This document shows, in pieces, positions 16,521 through 19,773 of a stretch of DNA of 19,773 nt. Under the pieces are notes generated by a model, which did not search any database, was not told the DNA's origin, and saw only the letters and a program-made list of their open reading frames with translations. The stretch is from an uncultured Bacilli bacterium (GTDB lineage Bacteria > Bacillota_I > Bacilli_A > RF39 > UBA660). The DNA lies in NCBI GenBank assembly GCA_934101625.1, contig CAKORV010000021.1, positions 1-19,773 of the forward strand. The letters run 5' to 3'. Position numbers and translations under genes: made by a program. Every line of letters starts with the position of its first letter. Positions within the stretch are counted from its first letter, which is position 1.

Positions 16521-17618
16521 CTATACCTCCTCACTTTCTAAATCTATTTCACAATACTTATTTACAATTTTTCCTAAAATTATTTCATAACATTTATCAA
16601 TAAAGATTTGTCCATGTAATTTTAGATTAACATATCCATATTTATTTATTATCGATTTTACTTCTTCGATTTGTTCTTCATTTTCACTCATAAAATAATC
16701 TTTTGTTGTAAAATAATTAGATTTTTCAGAATATGTGATTTTTCTACAGTGGCAATGTATAAAAGAGGTACCTACTTCTTTTTCTTTTAATAATTCCCAT
16801 GCTATTATTGATTCTGTTGATGGCTTTTTGCTTCCAGAATAGTATATAGTATTTTCCTTACGATCTGTTATTAGCACCATATCTTCTAAAGTTAAATTAC
16901 CAACATCTGCTCCAGTTGCACTTATTAAAACTCCATTTTCTATTTTTTTTGCAATACATCCTGCTCTGTTTGGACAAATTTTTATTTCTTTACATGAATA
17001 ACCAGCCAATTTCATTTCATTATATAATTCATTAATTTCTGAATTATATGTATTACAATTGCTTGTACAAATTGGTTCATAAGGTAAAATATGTAAATTC
17101 GCCATGATTGTATCTTCAATTTTATCCCATGACACCATTGAAGTTATAATTTCTCCTTGTTCATTCTTTTTTATTTCTGGCCAAATTATTGTTAAATTAT
17201 TATTATCTGATAATTTTTTTATGGAGTTACTAGTATTATAATTATTCCATAAGTTCACGTTCATTGATAAACTCAATATTACTTTAGTACCTCTTCCTAT
17301 CGCGGTGTGAACAAGTGTTAAAGGGTAACTATCTGATATACCATTGGCTATTTTGTTTAATGTATTAAAAGAACAAGGTGTTACTATAATCAAATCTTCT
17401 TTTTCTATTTCTTCTGTTTTCTGAACATTATTATTAAGTCTTAAATTAATAGATTTGAAATCTTCATTTGAAAAATCAACTATTTTTTTACATTCTTCTG
17501 TCGCGAACAAATAAATTTTTGCTCCTTTTTTTTCAAGTTTTTTTATAAATAATGGTAATTCTCTACTTCTTCTGCATCCAGTTGCTACAACATATATAAC
17601 CTTATTACTTAAATTCAT
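16521..17618 (-). CDS. Flavoprotein (HFCD) fused to a class II aldolase-like domain
   Basis: 365 residues from ATG 17618; the GTG at 17630 is less likely. The N-terminal ~180 residues form an FMN-binding fold of the PPC-decarboxylase/EpiD/dipicolinate-synthase-B type: VVATGCRRSRELPLF near the start, VTPCSFNTLNKIANGISD (79-96) matching the PASANT motif, and LSMNVNLW (117-124) matching PxMNxxMW. The catalytic His of PPC decarboxylase or EpiD is not evident at the usual place. After a Cys-rich linker (about 184-221), the second domain resembles class II aldolase/epimerase: LISATGADVGNLTLEDMVLI (231-250), Glu269, HCH at 288-290 and LHG with His335, which fit the zinc ligands and acid residue of fuculose-phosphate aldolase. 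I do not know a characterised protein with this pairing. It overlaps the previous gene by 14 bp. Confidence 0.8.
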   Translation of the reverse strand: MNLSNKVIYVVATGCRRSRELPLFIKKLEKKGAKIYLFATEECKKIVDFSNEDFKSINLRLNNNVQKTEEIEKEDLIIVTPCSFNTLNKIANGISDSYPLTLVHTAIGRGTKVILSLSMNVNLWNNYNTSNSIKKLSDNNNLTIIWPEIKKNEQGEIITSMVSWDKIEDTIMANLHILPYEPICTSNCNTYNSEINELYNEMKLAGYSCKEIKICPNRAGCIAKKIENGVLISATGADVGNLTLEDMVLITDRKENTIYYSGSKKPSTESIIAWELLKEKEVGTSFIHCHCRKITYSEKSNYFTTKDYFMSENEEQIEEVKSIINKYGYVNLKLHGQIFIDKCYEIILGKIVNKYCEIDLESEEV

Positions 17619-18351
17619 TTTTAAACCCACCTTTTTTATAAACTGCTAGAAATGCATCTGATGTAATTTCTATGTTTTCTGCATTATTATATTTTTGAAT
17701 TAATTTATTTTTATCACAATCATTAAAATTTAAAATCATTGGAAAAGCCTCAATTGTTTTTATTATTTCATTAACATTGTTATATTTTCTTTTTTCTTTT
17801 ATATAACAAGAAGTAACTACTTCAAAGTTTGCTTTTCTCATTTTATTGTCATAAAATGATTTATAACGACTCCTTATTAATCTACTTTTAAATTCTTTTG
17901 AAATTTCAACCATTCCTTTATATTTTCCATATTCTCTGTAAATAAAGATACCATTTGGTTTTAGTATTCTATAAACTTCTTTCGCAGAAAACCTTGTAAC
18001 ATTTTTTGCTACTACAATATCAAATTTATTATCTTCAAACTTTAAATTATAATTACTACATAATACAAAATTTATATTTTTAATTTTTTTACAATTTTTT
18101 TGTGCCTGCTTTATCATTTCACTAGATATATCATTTCCATAAAGATTTAGATTAAAATTATATCTTTCATTTAATTCTTTTAAAACATATCCATTGCCAG
18201 TACCTATATCTAGTATTGAAATATCATTTTTTAAATATTTTTCTATTGTCTTAAAAAACTCATTACTAATAATTGTATTATTTTGTTTTTTAAAGATTTC
18301 GTTACGATTTTCTACTATTTTTTTATCGTATATCTTTTTATCACTTTTCAC
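17605..18351 (-). CDS. Class I SAM-dependent methyltransferase (first in operon)
   Basis: 248 residues from GTG 18351, with AAAGGAG 10 bp upstream. Motif I is ILDIGTGNGYVLKEL (46-60), the acidic loop is GNDISSEM, followed by FDIVVAKNVTRF and the post-motif RILKPNGIFIYREYGKYKG, as in UbiE/Methyltransf_11 proteins that act on small molecules or cofactors. The C-terminal third is basic and unlike the family average. The GTG start overlaps the TGA of the upstream 50-codon ORF (GTGA), so it appears translationally coupled to that ORF. Its own stop lies inside the next gene. Substrate unknown. Confidence 0.88.
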   Translation of the reverse strand: MKSDKKIYDKKIVENRNEIFKKQNNTIISNEFFKTIEKYLKNDISILDIGTGNGYVLKELNERYNFNLNLYGNDISSEMIKQAQKNCKKIKNINFVLCSNYNLKFEDNKFDIVVAKNVTRFSAKEVYRILKPNGIFIYREYGKYKGMVEISKEFKSRLIRSRYKSFYDNKMRKANFEVVTSCYIKEKRKYNNVNEIIKTIEAFPMILNFNDCDKNKLIQKYNNAENIEITSDAFLAVYKKGGFKNEFK

Positions 18352-18500
18352 AAAACAATCACTCCTTTATTATTTAAAAAGATGACAAACATATATAGTT
18401 TGTCACCCATTTGTTTCAATTTTGCATAACTAAAGAAAGTTATATCGTTTATATAACAATTAAACATTTTAATAATTTTAAATTTATTTATTTTTTTCAT
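18348..18500 (-). CDS. 50-codon ORF heading the operon, overlapping a terminator (leader peptide candidate)
   Basis: ATG at 18500 is preceded by AAAGGGATTAATTAA, a good site 8 bp away, with a promoter at 18535-18563. It encodes 50 residues beginning MKKINKFKIIKMFN and ending NNKGVIVL, basic at the front and hydrophobic at the end, with a single cysteine. Its TGA (18350-18348) overlaps the GTG of the first methyltransferase, typical of coupled genes. Codons 31-41 or so contain the whole terminator hairpin at 18381-18407. Ribosomes translating it would keep the hairpin from forming, so it may be a cis-acting leader. A modified-peptide precursor for the radical SAM enzyme is the alternative, but no leader or core motif is evident. 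Confidence 0.6.
   Translation of the reverse strand: MKKINKFKIIKMFNCYINDITFFSYAKLKQMGDKLYMFVIFLNNKGVIVL
18371..18407 (-). terminator. Intrinsic terminator just ahead of the methyltransferase operon
   Basis: GGTGACAAAC (18407-18398) pairs with GTTTGTCATC (18390-18381), ten pairs with one G-U, around TATATAT. It is followed by TTTTT at 18380-18376 and then an AT-rich run. It stands only ~25 bp before the first methyltransferase start, with no promoter in between, so the operon must read through it. It lies wholly inside the 50-codon ORF. Confidence 0.8.
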
Positions 18501-18534
18501 TTAATTAATCCCTTTCTTTAGATAAATTATCTTG

Positions 18535-18563
18535 ATTTTACTACTAATTATATAATAAATCAA
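18535..18563 (-). promoter_or_regulatory. Promoter of the radical SAM/methyltransferase operon
   Basis: TTGATT (18563-18558) and TAAAAT (18540-18535) with a 17-bp spacer. A second TATAAT lies within the spacer. The leader from the predicted start to the ATG at 18500 is about 30 nt. Confidence 0.65.
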
Positions 18564-18593
18564 TGATAAAATTATATATTTTCATTATTTATG

Positions 18594-18622
18594 TAAAAAA
18601 TTGAACCAAATAAGTTCAATTT
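18594..18622 (-). terminator. Intrinsic terminator after the ASCH gene
   Basis: AAATTGAAC (18622-18614) pairs perfectly with GTTCAATTT (18606-18598) around TTATTTG and is followed by TTT and a T-rich stretch. The stem overlaps the gene's stop codon. It separates the kinase-ASCH pair from the next operon. Confidence 0.8.
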
Positions 18623-18980
18623 AATATATTTTTATTAGTTTAAATATTTCTACAACTACTAAAGTTTCTTCATTAAATGAATCATCTATTGATTTAAAGA
18701 ATTCATAATGGTTCTTTCTCCAACCTTCTAAATCATCATTTTCTCCTTCAAGTTTTGCTATAGACCATTCAACATCTTTAAACTTAGTTACTATATTTTT
18801 TGTGGTTTTTACTAAACAAGCTGGTTTATCATTATCATATAATATAATAGATTCTGAATCTAACTTATCTACATCACCATCATAAATATATGTAGTAGCA
18901 GTTTTCTTTCCTTTTAAGACTAAATCAATTAATTCATTATTATTAATTCCAAATTTCCATTTTTCTAATTCTTTATTCAT
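18621..18980 (-). CDS. ASCH-domain protein
   Basis: 119 residues forming one ASCH (PUA-like) domain: WKFGINNNELIDLVLKGKKTATTY near the N-terminus carries the GKKTAT signature, SIILYDNDKPACLVKT is the second strand pair, and EGENDDLEGWRKNHYEFF (about 79-96) is the conserved E-x-E...W..H segment. ASCH domains bind RNA or modified nucleosides; one branch hydrolyses N4-acetylcytidine. Which branch applies cannot be decided here. The start has AAGG 6 bp upstream. It begins 8 bp after the kinase stop, so the two are probably co-transcribed. Confidence 0.88.
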   Translation of the reverse strand: MNKELEKWKFGINNNELIDLVLKGKKTATTYIYDGDVDKLDSESIILYDNDKPACLVKTTKNIVTKFKDVEWSIAKLEGENDDLEGWRKNHYEFFKSIDDSFNEETLVVVEIFKLIKIY

Positions 18981-18988
18981 ATTTTACC

Positions 18989-19773
18989 TTATAAATTTTT
19001 ACTTGTGTCTTGTGGTATAACAACTGTGAATTTAGAACCTTTGCCAACTTCAGTATTTAGCATTATTCCGCCATCCATTAATTCTACTAGACTTTTGGTA
19101 ATTGATAGCCCTAGACCAATACCTAATGTTGAAGAATCTTTTACATTATCATCTCTTACAAAACTATCAAATATTCTATCTTTTATTTCCGGTCTTATTC
19201 CAATACCAGTATCAATAACTCTTATTATTAAGTTACATTTATCTCTATCCATTCCTGTACATACTTTAAATTCTATAGTACCTTCATTAGTATATTTAAT
19301 AGCATTACTTAGTAAATTCATTATTATTTCTTTTACTTTTTTTCTATCTCCAAATAAAGATTCTGGTATATTAGAAAATTCTGTTTTAAATTCAATATTC
19401 TTTTTACCTATTCTTTTCTTAGCTAATATAGTTAAGTCATTAAATAATTCTTGTGGATCATATTCTTCTATTTTAAGTTCTAAATTACCGCTTTCTAATT
19501 CACTAACATTAAGTATTCCAGTACACATATCTAGTAAACTATTAGATGATGTTCTTAATTCACCAAGTATTTCTTTGCCATCATCAGATAAGTTTTGTTC
19601 ACATTCTAACATATCTACACATCCCATTATTGCATTCATTGGTGTTCTTATTTCATGTGACATACTTGATAAAAATTCACTTTTAACACGATTTGCTTTT
19701 TCGGCAGTGTCTTTGGCTAATTGAAGTTCATTTATCAGTTTTAAATCAGGATTTTCTATGGTGAAGTACATTA
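18989..19773 (-). CDS. Sensor histidine kinase, C-terminal part (truncated by the window edge)
   Basis: At least 260 residues; the frame remains open to the window end, so the Met at 19771 is probably internal. A short coiled coil (LAKDTAEKANRVKSEF) leads to the HisKA domain with H-box FLSSMSHEIRTPMNAIMG (phosphoryl-accepting His at about residue 39). The HATPase domain follows, with N-box LLSNAIKYTNEG, G1 VIDTGIGI, an F-box and G2 GLGIGLGLSI-type sequence (LGIGLGLSITKSLVELMDGG). No receiver domain follows, so it is not a C-terminal hybrid. The sensor domain and any partner regulator lie outside the window. All catalytic motifs are intact. Confidence 0.93.
   Translation of the reverse strand, partial: MYFTIENPDLKLINELQLAKDTAEKANRVKSEFLSSMSHEIRTPMNAIMGCVDMLECEQNLSDDGKEILGELRTSSNSLLDMCTGILNVSELESGNLELKIEEYDPQELFNDLTILAKKRIGKKNIEFKTEFSNIPESLFGDRKKVKEIIMNLLSNAIKYTNEGTIEFKVCTGMDRDKCNLIIRVIDTGIGIRPEIKDRIFDSFVRDDNVKDSSTLGIGLGLSITKSLVELMDGGIMLNTEVGKGSKFTVVIPQDTSKNL

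Noticed and set aside
18348..18500. 50-codon ORF as a definite RiPP precursor
   Set aside because: No known leader signature, no Cys/Ser/Thr-rich core, and no RiPP-recognition domain in the radical SAM enzyme; overlap with a terminator explains the position as well. Kept only as an alternative.
19005..19724. Long plus-strand open frame (239 codons) opposite the histidine kinase
   Set aside because: It is antisense to a kinase with all catalytic motifs; its Ser/Ile/Leu-rich content is what antisense of AT-rich coding DNA gives, and it has no ribosome binding site.

Overview
The window is a strongly AT-rich stretch of bacterial chromosome from a low-GC Bacillota (Firmicutes) lineage. The evidence is the gene content (a T-box valine leader, an ABC-F protein, an APH(3')-like kinase, a radical SAM operon), the GGAGG-type ribosome binding sites, and the sigma-A-like promoters, many with an extended -10. 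TGA is used as a stop (rsh, a small ORF at 18.35 kb), so the Mycoplasma/Spiroplasma code does not apply. A gut Bacilli or Clostridia relative is plausible, but the genus cannot be fixed from sequence alone. Apart from the 3' end of one plus-strand gene at the left edge, every gene lies on the minus strand, so transcription runs from right to left.

From high to low coordinates: the C-terminal half of a histidine kinase and an ASCH-domain gene end at a terminator (18.6 kb). Next is a six-gene operon (about 18.5-13.89 kb), preceded by an unannotated 50-codon ORF that overlaps an intrinsic terminator. It encodes a class I methyltransferase, a fused flavoprotein/class II aldolase-like protein, a second methyltransferase, a radical SAM enzyme, a TrmH-family RNA methyltransferase and a small basic unknown protein. 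Then comes a promoter followed by a broken or split MetRS anticodon-binding-domain gene and metS, ending in a terminator. An APH(3')-like kinase, an ABC-F protein, and valS under a T-box follow. Below valS lie a frameshifted GNAT acetyltransferase, trpS and a Nudix hydrolase, probably one operon. Next is rsh-proS behind a promoter, a 37-codon leader ORF and a terminator whose 5' arm holds the leader's stop codon. Last is a membrane-anchored hypothetical protein, facing the plus-strand gene across a bidirectional terminator.

The theme is translation and its control: four aminoacyl-tRNA synthetases, an RNA methyltransferase, a ribosome-associated ABC-F ATPase, and a (p)ppGpp enzyme co-transcribed with proS. 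The most notable points are: (1) two leader ORFs overlapping intrinsic terminators directly ahead of operons, which look like translation-dependent attenuators; (2) an RSH protein with an intact hydrolase site, Gln in place of the catalytic Glu of the synthetase, loss of the TGS histidine that reads tRNA, and no C-terminal regulatory domains; (3) an uncharacterised biosynthesis-like operon built on a flavoprotein-aldolase fusion; and (4) two genes interrupted by one base change each (the GNAT gene and the MetRS-domain gene).
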